Shown here in pieces: positions 12,001 to 17,684 of a stretch of 64,000 nt of DNA (its first letter is position 1; every line of letters starts with the position of its first letter). The DNA is from G965232465 sp965276005 (GTDB taxonomy: Bacteria; Pseudomonadota; Alphaproteobacteria; JAQWUY01), in NCBI GenBank assembly GCA_965276005.1, contig OZ254962.1, positions 992,001 to 1,056,000 on the forward strand, given 5' to 3'. A model generated the notes under the pieces. The model was not told the DNA's origin. It did no database searches and saw only the letters and a list, made by a program, of their open reading frames with translations. Made by a program: the position numbers and the translations under genes.

Positions 12001-13068
12001 GCCCTGTTTACCGCTGACATCAAACACCGCCCCCCGATTGAGGCTTGCCCCCTGTTGCAACGATACTTTAACCGTCCCGCCTTTGCCCGTTGCGGCGGCG
12101 GCAGATACGGCAGCCGATACATTCAGCGATTGTGCATCGATGGTAATCTGTCCCGCATCCGCATAATCCGCATCAGCGGTGATTCGTGCCGTGCCGGTAA
12201 TCCCCACCGTGCCGCCGCTGATCGATATAACCCCGTCTTTTGAGGACACGGTATTTGCAGACACAATCCCATCGATAGAAATAGTTTGGCGGAGAATATC
12301 GGACGCATCGGCAACGGTTATATCGATAAAACCACCCCGTGCATCAATTTCGCCGCCCAAATCAAGGGTGGCAGAGACTTTATTGCCTTGCGAATCGGTC
12401 AATTGTTCCCATTTGTCCGTTGGCACTTCGACCCGTAAAAAATCGCTGTTGCCGAACGACATGACAATCTTTTCGCCGCCGGCAAAGCCCACTTTGCCGA
12501 CAAGTGCCCGCACCGTACCATCGTTTTTCACCGCCCCACCCAGTAACGCCACAAAACCGCCGTCATCGACAGAAATATTGCCTTGATTGTCGACAATGCC
12601 GCTTTTTTTGGATTTGGTGAATGTATAATCGCCGTTTAGAAAATCTTGGGTATCGATATCGAGGGTTGAGGCGACAAAACTCCCCGTATCGATAACCCCG
12701 TCTTTGGTAATCATAAAGCCGTTAGGATTGACCAAAAACACACTGCCATTCGCATTAATGCGTCCAGCAATCTCAGAAGTAAAATCCCCCGTCACCCGAT
12801 TCAAGGTCGCAGAACTGCTACTGGGTTGATTGAAATTTACCGTATTACCTTTGCCGACAGAAAAGCTGTCCCAATCGATAACCGCCTTATCGGAGCTCTG
12901 GTCGATGTCGAGAGTATCGCCCCGATACTGTATATGCACATGCCCATCGACCACTTTACCATTGCTAGGCAGCCCCCCAGCATAAGCAAAATCACCGCAA
13001 AGCACACCGACAGCGTACAAAGAAGACGCCATCATAAACATTCCTTTATTGCAAAGCAAACGCTTCAT
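1..13068 (-). CDS. giant two-partner-secretion adhesin (filamentous haemagglutinin type), 3' end outside window
   Basis: One open frame of 4356 codons starts at the ATG at 13068 (AGGAAG nine bases upstream) and runs off the left edge. Residues 1-31 look like a signal peptide ending near FAYA. Residues ~35-170 are a TPS secretion domain with the signatures VIDWDSFSVG and NPNGF (N114; NPNGI is usual). Residues ~560-1690 hold 18 FG-GAP-like repeats of about 60 residues (FGxSVALSxDGxxLAVGA, then GAVYLF), as in integrin-type beta-propellers. Residues ~1940-2330 hold three divergent YDG modules, followed by a tandem array of paired YDG modules. Such proteins cross the outer membrane through a TpsB pore and act as extracellular adhesins; no tpsB gene is visible here. 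The C-terminus is unseen, so a toxin tip (CdiA type) cannot be excluded. Family assignment is strong, the binding target unknown. Confidence 0.9.
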   Translation of the reverse strand, partial: MKRLLCNKGMFMMASSLYAVGVLCGDFAYAGGLPSNGKVVDGHVHIQYRGDTLDIDQSSDKAVIDWDSFSVGKGNTVNFNQPSSSSATLNRVTGDFTSEIAGRINANGSVFLVNPNGFMITKDGVIDTGSFVASTLDIDTQDFLNGDYTFTKSKKSGIVDNQGNISVDDGGFVALLGGAVKNDGTVRALVGKVGFAGGEKIVMSFGNSDFLRVEVPTDKWEQLTDSQGNKVSATLDLGGEIDARGGFIDITVADASDILRQTISIDGIVSANTVSSKDGVISISGGTVGITGTARITADADYADAGQITIDAQSLNVSAAVSAAAATGKGGTVKVSLQQGASLNRGAVFDVSGKQGGRLSFIGGLSGNKVYKIVGTGDFIADGSTGTGGYIDISNKNGLVGLFSGTVSAQGAVEGGRIRIGGAFQGGAYDPKTSSLDNKTQHLFVTRWADTPSIVSAAKVSLGTGVNIDVSSASGTGGTAILWADHTTNNYAQITATGNTGGAVEISAKKKVDSFGLKRLAVGNGVILLDPKNVIIGKFVDGLSQAKRIMSTTPLAGFTFDLDNNDNFGTSVALSGDGSRLAVGARFDDTGASNNGAVYLFTVEGTGSEWGSALQQQYKIAYGSGLNVKRGGAKFGQSVAFNDDGTKLAVGMPLAHKANSAYGVGYGRVFLFSIDGKDWGTSVTRNSYVEYGGNGFFGASVALSNDGTKLAVGETGGSSGGQSHVGSVSLFTLSGSGSNWGTPSNRNRTVRLSHNLGGASISLSYGDAFGFSVSLSGDGSKLAVGAEGDDTGKTDAGAVYLFTVGGASWGTSVTKTNKITDGDAGLSLNTRSFFGEGVALSDDGSKLAVGSIFDTNNLGRVYLFTVGGSTWGNTVTSAGVIKNKSGVSLSGTTKFGYSVALSADGSQLAVGAPDDSTGGSKRGAVYLFRLSPSSWGSKVHMQQLVSHQQMLDLSAGEEFGSSVALSGDGTKLAVGAIKYNSKGAVYLFEINTHKSTWGHNVLYTRRISDNDGVGALDSGADFGYSVALSNDGTKLAVGANDTDSGKGAVYLLTVGGSRWGNTITETKQIISGVGGLSLDANDYFGTSVALSDDGSKLAVGAWGDDDVASNAGAVYLFTLSGSTWGSTVTKKQKVKSIVGSPLSAYDRFGESVALDAAGDRLAVGSSGDDTGAGKTNTGAVRVIVLGGFYWGQNFALEAKIADGSGVSLSTNDEFGISVSLSGNGNRLAVGARGDDTGGSDRGAVHLFTVNNSGTATNTGKIAHEADVSLANYDNFGWAVALNGDGDKLAVGSRYDDTSANNAGAVHLFTVGGSSWGNTVSHSGKVFEKQNFSLGDTERFGNAVALSDDGTKMAVGAELNDTGGSNRGAVYLFELSGGDRFGQNIYHTATVTHDKGVSLSDDDRFGTAVALSADGNTLAVGAPFDDTGGSDYGAVYILSLGGGAWGTFATQRRKIHSTTAGNFGMAVALSGNGKKLAVGVPGADAGGTDKGAIRLYMLNNSYVARLTGAYDGSYLSLSTGEQFGTSVALNDYGDKLAVGASSYNSQKGRVHLFTVTEGSSRNNWGESLIKPTIATVGNTITGVSLSSGDAFGRSVALSNDGSKLVIGAPDDDTGGSNYGAAYIFSVGGSTWGDTVSLNRKIANGAGVTLTQTAQFGLSVALTGDGYRLAVGAPQIDGSDGDDDEGAVYLFHLVTDNVTPIIQQLDAGTNLKIVASNDITIDSDIITTKGTGKLSIIAGRSIIVSNDMKIKGGLVLTANNTADISDGNNDDGKLDVSDRDTGKAEITVATGKTVSGGDNDLLIKMLTGKSGGAANKTQTGKITIWKAAGKRVSIVHAGSTNTSATPSDSQIIILDGGHIKATGNLNKGGVAIELKADTVINQSGNTALLIDDNTGDKGRYLVWTKTPKDNQMGKSASLISDYGFAQFNKAYNTSGGDFQSNTTQASGDLKDKSGFIYSANPTLGLTITTKTKVYDSTSAVLNPSFVFTNATVNGLKFKVGGLVDASTNKWFNFNATVSGGSGKFYNAAGTAEQEHAGKNLVIKYTGHTATYKDGNNKPVYGLSTSPTIANISGAEITPRKLYLKTDELEVGTAGEQVYDGDTTADVAIKTHAKGFNTTGNNGMVASDNLSLKIASGAFKFASANASNGSNKTVFFLDVNKITLDGSDKDNYELVKSDGTAMLNQGDSGIKGKITPRVLKLNGSELTATTRVYDGGKTVTVNIGKDSLGNNQDGFAPINNADNSGLIATDKGVSLNIQAGAFEYADADASRIMTNGALVSDTPKQIQIANKDKITLNGNPYGNYVLKIVNTSNTVVDKKQNVKVKGLTGTINQAELTVSVTLAPKTYDGTRDVGIASTTITGWVGTEKYKNNKDNSGGEEDLASTLLSGSSLTATADSKDAGTRTVSFNTISPKRSGKYGNYKFKSINNITGFTIDKAPLTVSADFDNHTYDGGTRVAHKNVSVTGWIVSDSGFSKTLKDAFVGKLLTDSASKDVGTHAVSYSGLTLKTDAGSYGNYTLVYDDTKRVTIDPAELTVSVTLKAKTYDGTRDVGIASTTITGWVGTEKYKNNKDNSNGEEDLASTLLSGSSLLATADSKDAGSRTVSFNSISPKRSGKYGNYKFKSINNITGFTIDKAPLTVGADFDNHTYDGGTRVAHKNVSVTGWIVSDSGFSKTLQDGFVGKLSTDSASKDVGTHAVSYSGLTLKTDAGSYGNYRLVYDDKKQVTIDPAELTVSVTLAPKTYDGTRDVGIASTTITGWVGTEKYKNNKDNSNGEEDLSSTLLSGSSLIATSDSKDAGTRTVSFNPISPKQSGKYGNYKFKSIGNITGFTIDKAPLTVGADFDNHTYDGGTRVAHKNVSVTGWIATDSFSKTLKDAFMGNLLTDSASKNVGTHAVSYSGLTLKTDAGSYGNYRLVYDDKKRVTIDPAELTVSVTLAPKTYDGTRNVGIASTTITGWVGTEKYKNNKDNSNGEEDLASTLLSGSSLIATADSKDAGGSRTVSFNTISPKRSGKYGNYKFKSIGNITGFTIDKAPLTVGADFDNHTYDGGTRVAHKNVSVTGWIVSDSGFSKTLQDAFVGNLLTDSASKDVGTHAVSYSGLTLKTDAGSYGNYRLVYDDKKRVTIDPAELTVSVTLAPKTYDGTRDVGIASTTITGWVGTEKYKNNLDNSGGEEDLASTLLSGSSLVATADSKDAGSRTVSFNSISPKRSGKYGNYKFKSIGNITGFTIDKAPLTVGADFANHTYDGGTRVAHKNVSVTGWIVSDSGFSKTLQDAFVGNLLTDSASKNVGTHAVSYSGLTLKTDAGSYGNYRLVYDDKKRVTIDPAELTVSVTLAPKTYDGTRDVGIASTTITGWVGTEKYKNNLDNSGGEEDLASTLLSGSSLVATADSKDAGSRTVSFNSISPKRSGKYGNYKFKSIGNITGFTIDKAPLTVSADFDNHTYDGGTRVAHKNVSVTGWIVSDSGFSKTLQDAFVGNLSTDSVSKNVGTHAVSYSGLTLKTDAGSYGNYRLVYDDKKQVTIDPAELTVSVTLKSKTYDGTSSVAIDSTSITGWVGTEKYKNNLDNSGGEEDLASTLLSGSSLVATADSKDAGTRTVSFNPISPKRSGKYGNYKFKSIGNITGFTIDKAPLTVGADFDNHTYDGGTRVAHKNVSVTGWIVSDSGFSKTLQDAFMGNLLTDSASKNVGTHAVGYSGLTLKTDAGSYGNYRLVYDDTKRVTIDPAELTVSVTLKSKTYDGTRDVGIASTTITGWVGTEKYKNNKDNSNGEEDLASTLLSGSSLAATSDSKDAGSRTVSFNSISPKRSGKYGNYKFKSIGNITGFTIDKAPLTVGADFDNHTYDGGTRVAHKNVSVTGWIVSDSGFSKTLQDAFMGNLLTDSASKNVGTHAVGYSGLTLKTDAGSYGNYRLVYDDKKRVTIDPAELTVSVTLAPKTYDGTRDVGIAGTTITGWVGTEKYKNNKDNSNGEEDLASTLLSGSSLIATADSKDAGTRTVSFNSISPKRSGKYGNYKFKSIGNITGFTIDKAPLTVSADFDNHTYDGGTRVAHKNVSVTGWIATDSFSKTLKDAFMGKLSTDSASKDVGTHAVSYGGLTLKTDAGSYGNYRLVYDDKKRVTIDPAELTVSVTLAPKTYDGTRDVGIASTTITGWVGTEKYKNNVDNSGGEEDLASTLLSGSSLLATADSKDAGTRTVSFNPISPKRSGKYGNYKFKSIGNITGFTIDKAPLTVSADFDNHTYDGGTRVAHKNVSVTGWIVSDSGFSKTLQDAFVGNLSTDSASKDVGTHAVSYSGLTLKTDAGSYGNYRLVYDDKKQVTIDPAELTVSVILKAKTYDGTRNVGIAGTTITGWVGTEKYKNNLDNSGGEE

Positions 13069-13548
13069 CACTTTTCACTTCCTATATTAACATCTAAATC
13101 AAATAAGACGACAAAATACCGTTTACATGAATAGACATAAAACTTAAATACTACATCGGTTTATATCATAAAATCCGTCTACAGGATATATATAAAAAAC
13201 TGAAAAAAGCAACCCCTAAAAAAACATTTTTTTATAACGATACATAAAAAAACAGCCATTTTTTTATACAACACATTGAAAAATATGTATTTTTTATAAA
13301 AAAGTTTTTGAAAAAATAATCTACCTATAATGGGCACCGCACCCGCTTTCGAATCGATATATCTGTATAGGTGATTCGTTTTGCAACACAGATTATACCC
13401 GTATTATGTTTATATAAAATTGCTTGTTATATTATATAAAACTGCTTATTATGTTATATATATAACATGGATTTGATGTGTTGTTTGGTTTTTATGCCGA
13501 TATTAAACGGGCGGTGTTGATATTATCACAAAGGGCATATATATACTA
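13069..13548. other. AT-rich intergenic region with 22-bp direct repeats and an 18-bp palindrome
   Basis: No convincing gene lies here. It separates the adhesin start from the next minus-strand gene. Two 22-bp direct repeats (13410-13431 and 13432-13453, sharing TTATATAAAA.TGCTT.TTAT) and a partial third copy run into a perfect 18-bp palindrome at 13451-13468. A CGAATC/GATTCG hairpin with T-run lies at 13350-13382. Several poly-T and poly-A runs lie at 13220-13320. It presumably carries the adhesin promoter, but no -35/-10 pair is good enough to call. Confidence 0.6.
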
Positions 13549-14001
13549 TTATGGAGCCAATTTTCCCATAGGTTGTTGTGGCACTTGTCCCGTATGCCCC
13601 TGTTGTGGGTTTTGCTGGGGTATATTTTGTGGCACCGCCTGACTTGAGAGGGTATCGATTAGTCCTGTGCTATTTAGCACTTCGTTTACCAATGCACAAT
13701 AGGTATTCACCACCTTCGATGCGGTACTTTGATAGTCGTTTACCCACGGTTGGTTACGAATGCCCGGTATGGGGGTTATGCCTTGTGGTTGTGAATTATG
13801 CCAATTTTTTTGTACATCTTGTCCGCTATGTTGTTGCATATTTTGCACCTGTTGTGCGGGGGGTATATGATTTTCCACACCGCCCGAGTCGTGGTTGCTG
13901 GCATATATAGCCCCAGCACCCCCTGTACTTGCAACCACCACGCACACCCGTAATAACAACACCCGTCCCCATCGATATAGGCATATTTTTTGTATACTCA
14001 T
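13549..14001 (-). CDS. Pro/Gln-rich secreted protein of unknown function
   Basis: 150 codons. The ATG at 14001 has a strong Shine-Dalgarno (GAGGAG eight bases upstream). Residues 1-34 contain a basic start and a hydrophobic stretch (RVLLLRVCVVVAS...AIYA), consistent with a signal peptide or membrane anchor. The mature part is rich in Gln, Pro and Asn, with a central helical-looking segment (NDYQSTASKVVNTYCALVNEVLNS) and a PQQ/NPQQ-rich tail. I recognise no family. It lies in line with the Met-rich and ankyrin genes upstream and the giant adhesin downstream, so an envelope role is plausible but not shown. Confidence 0.7.
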   Translation of the reverse strand: MSIQKICLYRWGRVLLLRVCVVVASTGGAGAIYASNHDSGGVENHIPPAQQVQNMQQHSGQDVQKNWHNSQPQGITPIPGIRNQPWVNDYQSTASKVVNTYCALVNEVLNSTGLIDTLSSQAVPQNIPQQNPQQGHTGQVPQQPMGKLAP

Positions 14002-14059
14002 AAGTGGTACTCCTCATATCATCATAAATTGTAGCATGTGTATACACAAAAGCCAGCTG

Positions 14060-14452
14060 TTAGTTGTCTTCGTTTTGTGGCATCATGTCGCCACCCATCA
14101 TACCGTTATTTTGTGGTTGTATCATGGGGATATTTTGCGGCTGCATCATACCGTCGTTTTGTTGCGGTGCGGTTGGCATGGTACCTGTACGCATGGCATT
14201 CATCATCATAATTTGGGCCTGTGCCATTATTGTGTATGCTTCTGCCATTTTTGCATGGGCTTGCATCATCGTATCGATGTCCATATTGCCCGTCGTGTTA
14301 TAGCCCATCATACTTCGAGCATTCGGCACCGTATAGCCCGTCTTACTTTTTGGTGCATTATAGCCATGATGTATATCTTGTGCTTGTACAGAAGTCCCCC
14401 CTACTACCAACCCTATAGCGATGAAAACCATTCGACATATAACATGTTTCAT
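14060..14452 (-). CDS. Met-rich secreted protein of unknown function
   Basis: 130 codons from the ATG at 14452, chosen over an upstream in-frame start at 14545 because CTGGAGG lies nine bases before it and the product then begins with a clean signal peptide (MKHVICRMVFIAIGLVVGG...VQAQ). The mature part is rich in Met, Asn and Gln, with many MM and NxMM patterns (MMQAHAKMAEA, IMMMNAMR, NGMMGG). Met-rich periplasmic proteins sometimes bind copper or silver, but no known motif was recognised, so that is only a possibility. An inverted repeat lies just upstream (14487-14505). Confidence 0.7.
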   Translation of the reverse strand: MKHVICRMVFIAIGLVVGGTSVQAQDIHHGYNAPKSKTGYTVPNARSMMGYNTTGNMDIDTMMQAHAKMAEAYTIMAQAQIMMMNAMRTGTMPTAPQQNDGMMQPQNIPMIQPQNNGMMGGDMMPQNEDN

Positions 14453-14486
14453 ATTGTGTGTCCTCCAGATAAAAATGTAACAATAT

Positions 14487-14505
14487 ACCCATACCCTGTA
14501 TGGGT
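14487..14505 (-). other. 8-bp perfect inverted repeat between two minus-strand genes
   Basis: ACCCATAC and GTATGGGT are separated by three bases, between the ankyrin gene and the Met-rich gene. On the minus strand the hairpin is followed by only a weak T-rich tract. It could be a poor terminator of the carA-ankyrin transcript, or a structure in the leader of the Met-rich gene. Confidence 0.4.
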
Positions 14506-14551
14506 TAATAGTACACACACTAGCACACAAAAACGCCCCTGTCAATATATG

Positions 14552-15028
14552 TTAGGGAAAAAGTTTGGCGACAATATCTGTACCTTGTAAATCTGGGTTT
14601 TGCGTGGCATAATCGTAGGCGGTTCGCCCGTGTTTGTCCCGTGTGGTCATATCCGCCCCCAGTGCCAGTAACGCTTCGATCATATGGGGGTTAGTGGCGG
14701 TAATCACCGCCTGCATAAGGGCGGTCGAACTGTCTTCGGCAATAGCGTTGACATCCGCCCCTGCCCGCACCAAAGCCCTTACAATATCCGTGTTGCCGGT
14801 CTGAATGGCAAACATAATCGGCGTCCAGCCGTATTCGGAATAGGCGTTCACATCTTCTCCATCTTGAATACGGCGATGCACCCCATTTAAGGTTGGGTTT
14901 TTCTGCCAATACACATGGGTACTGATAGGACTGCGGGCATAGGGGACAAAATCAATGGTTTGTACCAACAACACCCCCGCCCCCATAATGACCGACAACA
15001 GCAACAGGACAAAATAGCGAAATCGCAT
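14552..15028 (-). CDS. membrane-anchored ankyrin-repeat protein
   Basis: 158 codons. Residues 5-25 are one hydrophobic segment (FVLLLLSVIMGAGVLLVQ), a signal anchor or signal peptide. Residues ~45-150 hold about three ankyrin repeats, with the signatures YGWTPIMFAIQTGNTDIVRA, ADVNA, ALMQAVI and HGRTAYDYA. Ankyrin repeats bind proteins. With the membrane segment this is probably a periplasmic or surface protein; periplasmic ankyrin proteins in other proteobacteria are linked to oxidative stress, but nothing here shows that. It starts 15 bp after the carA stop and is probably co-transcribed with it. Confidence 0.85.
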   Translation of the reverse strand: MRFRYFVLLLLSVIMGAGVLLVQTIDFVPYARSPISTHVYWQKNPTLNGVHRRIQDGEDVNAYSEYGWTPIMFAIQTGNTDIVRALVRAGADVNAIAEDSSTALMQAVITATNPHMIEALLALGADMTTRDKHGRTAYDYATQNPDLQGTDIVAKLFP

Positions 15029-15043
15029 ATATTTTTTGCCTGT

Positions 15044-16222
15044 TTATGGGGTTTTATACCGATGTATCAGATCGACAAAGCGAACAAACAAATAATGGGA
15101 ATCCTGCGGTCCGGGCGATGCTTCTGGGTGATACTGGACACTAAATGCCGGTTTGTGCTTTACCCGAATCCCCGCCAGTGACTTATCGAACAGGCTAAAA
15201 TGGGTGGCCTCAATCGTATCGGGCAGGCTGTGCCGATCGACCACAAAGCCGTGATTTTGCGAAGTGATTTCCACTTTGCCTGTGGTTAGGTCTTTAATAG
15301 GGTGGTTTGCCCCCCGATGCCCGAAGTGCATTTTTTCCGTCTTTGCCCCCATGGCTAAGGCAAGCATCTGGTGTCCCAAACAAATACCAAAGGTGGGAAT
15401 ACCCGCATTGACAATCTGCTGAATAACCGGGATAGCGTACACACCGGTTGCCTCTGGGTCGCCGGGACCGTTGGACAAAAACACCCCATCGGGTTTTAAG
15501 GCAAAAATGTCTTCGGCGGGGGTGGTTGCCGGTACTACGGTTACCTTACACCCTTGTTGGGCTAAGTTGCGTAAAATATTTTTTTTCACCCCATAATCGA
15601 TGGCGACCACATGGTATTTAAAATTAACACCTTGAGCGTATCCCCCGTGTAATGTCCACAGGCTGTCGTACCACTCATAAGGGGTATCACAGCTGACAGC
15701 AGGCGATAAATCCGTACCCTTTAAGCCACACCAATCCTGTGCCATTTTGTGTAGTGTGGGCACATCAAAATCCCCCGAACGGTCGTGGCAAATCACCCCC
15801 TTTGGCGTCCCATAATCACGCATACGGGCGGTCAATGCCCGGGTGTCGACACCGCAAATCGCCGGCAAATTGTGGGCTTGTAACCATGTATCAAAATGCT
15901 GTGCCGCCCGCCAATTCGATGGCGAAGTAATATCCGCCCGCATAACCGCCCCCCGAGCATAGGGAACAGCGGTTTCAAAATCTTCGTCATTCGCCCCCAC
16001 ATTGCCCACATGGGGAAATGTAAACAAAATAGACTGCCCCGCATAAGACGGATCGGTCATGATCTCTTGGTAGCCAGTCATCGAAGTATTAAAACACATT
16101 TCCGCAACGGTGGTATTTTCCGCCCCCGCCCCTTTGCCAAATACAGCGGTACCGTCTTCTAATACCAAAACAGCGGTGGCATTTTGTGGAATCACGACTT
16201 GTGAAAAATCATGCGTACTCAT
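15044..16222 (-). CDS. carA: carbamoyl-phosphate synthase small subunit (glutaminase)
   Basis: 392 residues, normal length. It hydrolyses glutamine and passes ammonia to CarB to make carbamoyl phosphate for pyrimidines and arginine. The N-terminal CPSase_sm domain spans ~1-150. The class I glutamine amidotransferase domain spans ~200-388, with the nucleophile C281 in FGICLGHQ and the H365/E367 pair in YHPEASPGP. NGPGDPE is also present. The start has GAGGAC six bases upstream. It is divergent from the yqeY-type gene, a pairing common in alphaproteobacteria; carB is not in the window. Confidence 0.97.
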   Translation of the reverse strand: MSTHDFSQVVIPQNATAVLVLEDGTAVFGKGAGAENTTVAEMCFNTSMTGYQEIMTDPSYAGQSILFTFPHVGNVGANDEDFETAVPYARGAVMRADITSPSNWRAAQHFDTWLQAHNLPAICGVDTRALTARMRDYGTPKGVICHDRSGDFDVPTLHKMAQDWCGLKGTDLSPAVSCDTPYEWYDSLWTLHGGYAQGVNFKYHVVAIDYGVKKNILRNLAQQGCKVTVVPATTPAEDIFALKPDGVFLSNGPGDPEATGVYAIPVIQQIVNAGIPTFGICLGHQMLALAMGAKTEKMHFGHRGANHPIKDLTTGKVEITSQNHGFVVDRHSLPDTIEATHFSLFDKSLAGIRVKHKPAFSVQYHPEASPGPQDSHYLFVRFVDLIHRYKTP

Positions 16223-16248
16223 TATTGTCCTCGATATAAATACTCTGT

Positions 16249-16276
16249 TTGCATTCCCAGTGTTTTATGATATAAT
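16249..16276 (+). promoter_or_regulatory. sigma70-type promoter for the yqeY-type gene
   Basis: TTGCAT (16249-16254), a 16-bp spacer and TATAAT (16271-16276), about 97 bp upstream of the gene's ATG in the carA divergent region. Confidence 0.65.
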
Positions 16277-16373
16277 CGCCCCATCGTCAAGCAATGATTT
16301 AAAAAAAGTACTCAAAATACGGTTACACGGTGCCCGTTATGGCACTATATATACGAGGGGAAAACAACAGATT

Positions 16374-16826
16374 ATGCGTACACAGATTACCGATGCTATG
16401 AAACGGGCTATGAAAAGCAAACAGACGGATACTTTGCAGGTTATCCGCATGGTGCAAGCCCGAATCAAAGATGCAGATATTGCCGCCCGTGCCAAAGGCA
16501 ACACGGACGGCGTAAACGACAACCACATTGTAGCCATTTTAAAAAACATGGTTAAGCAACGCAGCGAATCGGCAGCCCTGTACACGGACGCCAACCGTCC
16601 AGAGCTAGCGGCAAAAGAAACGGCAGAAATTGCCATTATCGAAACATTCCTGCCCGCTATGATGGATGAAACCGCCATTACACAAGCGGTCGACACGGCT
16701 ATCGCTGCAGTTGGGGCAACGGCAATAGCGGATATGGGCAAGGTTATGGGCTATTTAAAATCCAACTATGATGCCACCCTAGACATGGCAACCGCCTCGA
16801 AAATTTTAAAGACAAAGCTGTCGTAG
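16374..16826 (+). CDS. yqeY: GatB/YqeY domain protein
   Basis: 150 residues, the usual length for this stand-alone family. The family resembles the C-terminal helical domain of GatB, the tRNA-dependent amidotransferase subunit; its role is uncertain but it may bind tRNA. Visible signatures are LQVIRMVQARIKDADIAAR near the N-terminus, AAKETAEIAIIETFLPAMM in the middle, and the tail DMGKVMGYLKSNYDATLDMATAS. The frame is open further upstream (to 16110), but homology begins at MRTQITDAMKRAMK. GAGGGG lies 13 bases before that ATG, and the longer start would run through the promoter. Confidence 0.9.
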   Translation: MRTQITDAMKRAMKSKQTDTLQVIRMVQARIKDADIAARAKGNTDGVNDNHIVAILKNMVKQRSESAALYTDANRPELAAKETAEIAIIETFLPAMMDETAITQAVDTAIAAVGATAIADMGKVMGYLKSNYDATLDMATASKILKTKLS

Positions 16827-16847
16827 ACAAAATTGTCATAACAGCTG

Positions 16848-16876
16848 TTGACTTTACGGATTATATACTGTATATA
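16848..16876 (+). promoter_or_regulatory. possible distal promoter for rplU-rpmA
   Basis: TTGACT (16848-16853), a 17-bp spacer and TATATA (16871-16876), upstream of a second, better-placed promoter for the ribosomal protein genes. Confidence 0.45.
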
Positions 16877-16889
16877 TGGGCAGTGATTC

Positions 16890-16918
16890 TTGTCGCTACA
16901 AGGATTTTTTAGTATAAT
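16890..16918 (+). promoter_or_regulatory. promoter for rplU-rpmA
   Basis: TTGTCG (16890-16895), a 17-bp spacer and TATAAT (16913-16918), giving a leader of about 70 nt before the rplU ATG. Confidence 0.6.
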
Positions 16919-16996
16919 GCTGTATCATGGTATATGTAAAAGTGTTCCGAGTACGAACCACCAGAATACGCAACAACCCATTAAGGACTATATGAT

Positions 16997-17305
16997 ATGT
17001 ACGCTATTTTTAAGACAGGTGGCAAGCAATACAAAGCCCAAAAAGGCGATGTGTTGCGGGTGGAAAAATTGACCGCAGAGGAAGGGAAAAAAATTCAGAT
17101 TTCCGATGTGTTGTTTATCGGCGGGGAAACCCCCGTTGTCGGCGATCCGTTGGTTAAAGGAGCAACCGTAACCGTTAAAGTGGTGGCACAGACCCGCAAC
17201 AAAAAAATTATCATTTTCAAGAAAAAACGCCGTCACAACTATCGCCGTAAAAACGGACACCGCCAGCCGGTAACCGTGGTCGAAGTTGTCGACATTAAGG
17301 CATAA
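16997..17305 (+). CDS. rplU: 50S ribosomal protein L21
   Basis: 102 residues, full length. The opening MYAIFKTGGKQYKAQKGD and the conserved C-terminal stretch KIIIFKKKRRHNYRRKNGHRQ are diagnostic. It binds 23S rRNA in the large subunit. AAGGA precedes the ATG. rpmA follows after 21 bp, the standard rplU-rpmA pair. Confidence 0.98.
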   Translation: MYAIFKTGGKQYKAQKGDVLRVEKLTAEEGKKIQISDVLFIGGETPVVGDPLVKGATVTVKVVAQTRNKKIIIFKKKRRHNYRRKNGHRQPVTVVEVVDIKA

Positions 17306-17326
17306 CCGCAAGAAAGGAACACAACA

Positions 17327-17581
17327 ATGGCACACAAAAAAGCAGGCGGTAGCTCCCGCAACGGTCGGGATTCAGAAGGTCGCCGTTTAGGGGTGAAAAA
17401 GTTTGGCGGCGAAAAAGTTGTCGCTGGCAACATCATTGTCCGCCAACGGGGAACAAAGTTCCATCCGGGACAAAATGTGGGCATGGGCAAAGACCACACC
17501 CTGTTTGCATTAATCGAGGGCAATGTGGCATTCAAAAAGACTCGCCAACGCACAACTATTCATGTAACACCGGTTGCATAA
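17327..17581 (+). CDS. rpmA: 50S ribosomal protein L27
   Basis: 84 residues, full length, with the diagnostic start MAHKKAGGSSRNGRDS and the motif GNIIVRQRGTKFHPG. L27 reaches toward the peptidyl-transferase centre of the large subunit. AAAGGA precedes the start, and a hairpin terminator follows the stop. Confidence 0.98.
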   Translation: MAHKKAGGSSRNGRDSEGRRLGVKKFGGEKVVAGNIIVRQRGTKFHPGQNVGMGKDHTLFALIEGNVAFKKTRQRTTIHVTPVA

Positions 17582-17609
17582 TTTGCCGTTGTCATACATT
17601 TGATTGAAA

Positions 17610-17645
17610 GCACATGCCCTGTATTGTTTGGGCGTGTGTTTTTTA
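17610..17645 (+). terminator. rho-independent terminator after rpmA
   Basis: GCACATGCCC (17610-17619) pairs with GGGCGTGTGT (17630-17639), with two G-U pairs and a 10-nt loop, followed by five T. It ends the rplU-rpmA transcript. Confidence 0.8.
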
Positions 17646-17684
17646 TGTGTGATGCCGTGCATATAGCAAAAAACACATTAAAAA

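Noticed and set aside
6227..12586. Several plus-strand ORFs up to 278 codons
   Set aside because: All lie antisense to the FG-GAP and YDG coding region, have low-complexity Pro/Ser/Leu composition and no ribosome sites.
13320..13345. TATAAT-like box on the plus strand with TTGAAA upstream
   Set aside because: The spacing is only 12 bp and no plus-strand gene follows.
13895..14590. 231-codon plus-strand ORF rich in His, Cys and Ile
   Set aside because: It is antisense to two genes with signal peptides and strong Shine-Dalgarno sites.
16110..16373. N-terminal extension of the yqeY-type protein
   Set aside because: It would run through the carA start and the promoter; family homology begins at 16374.
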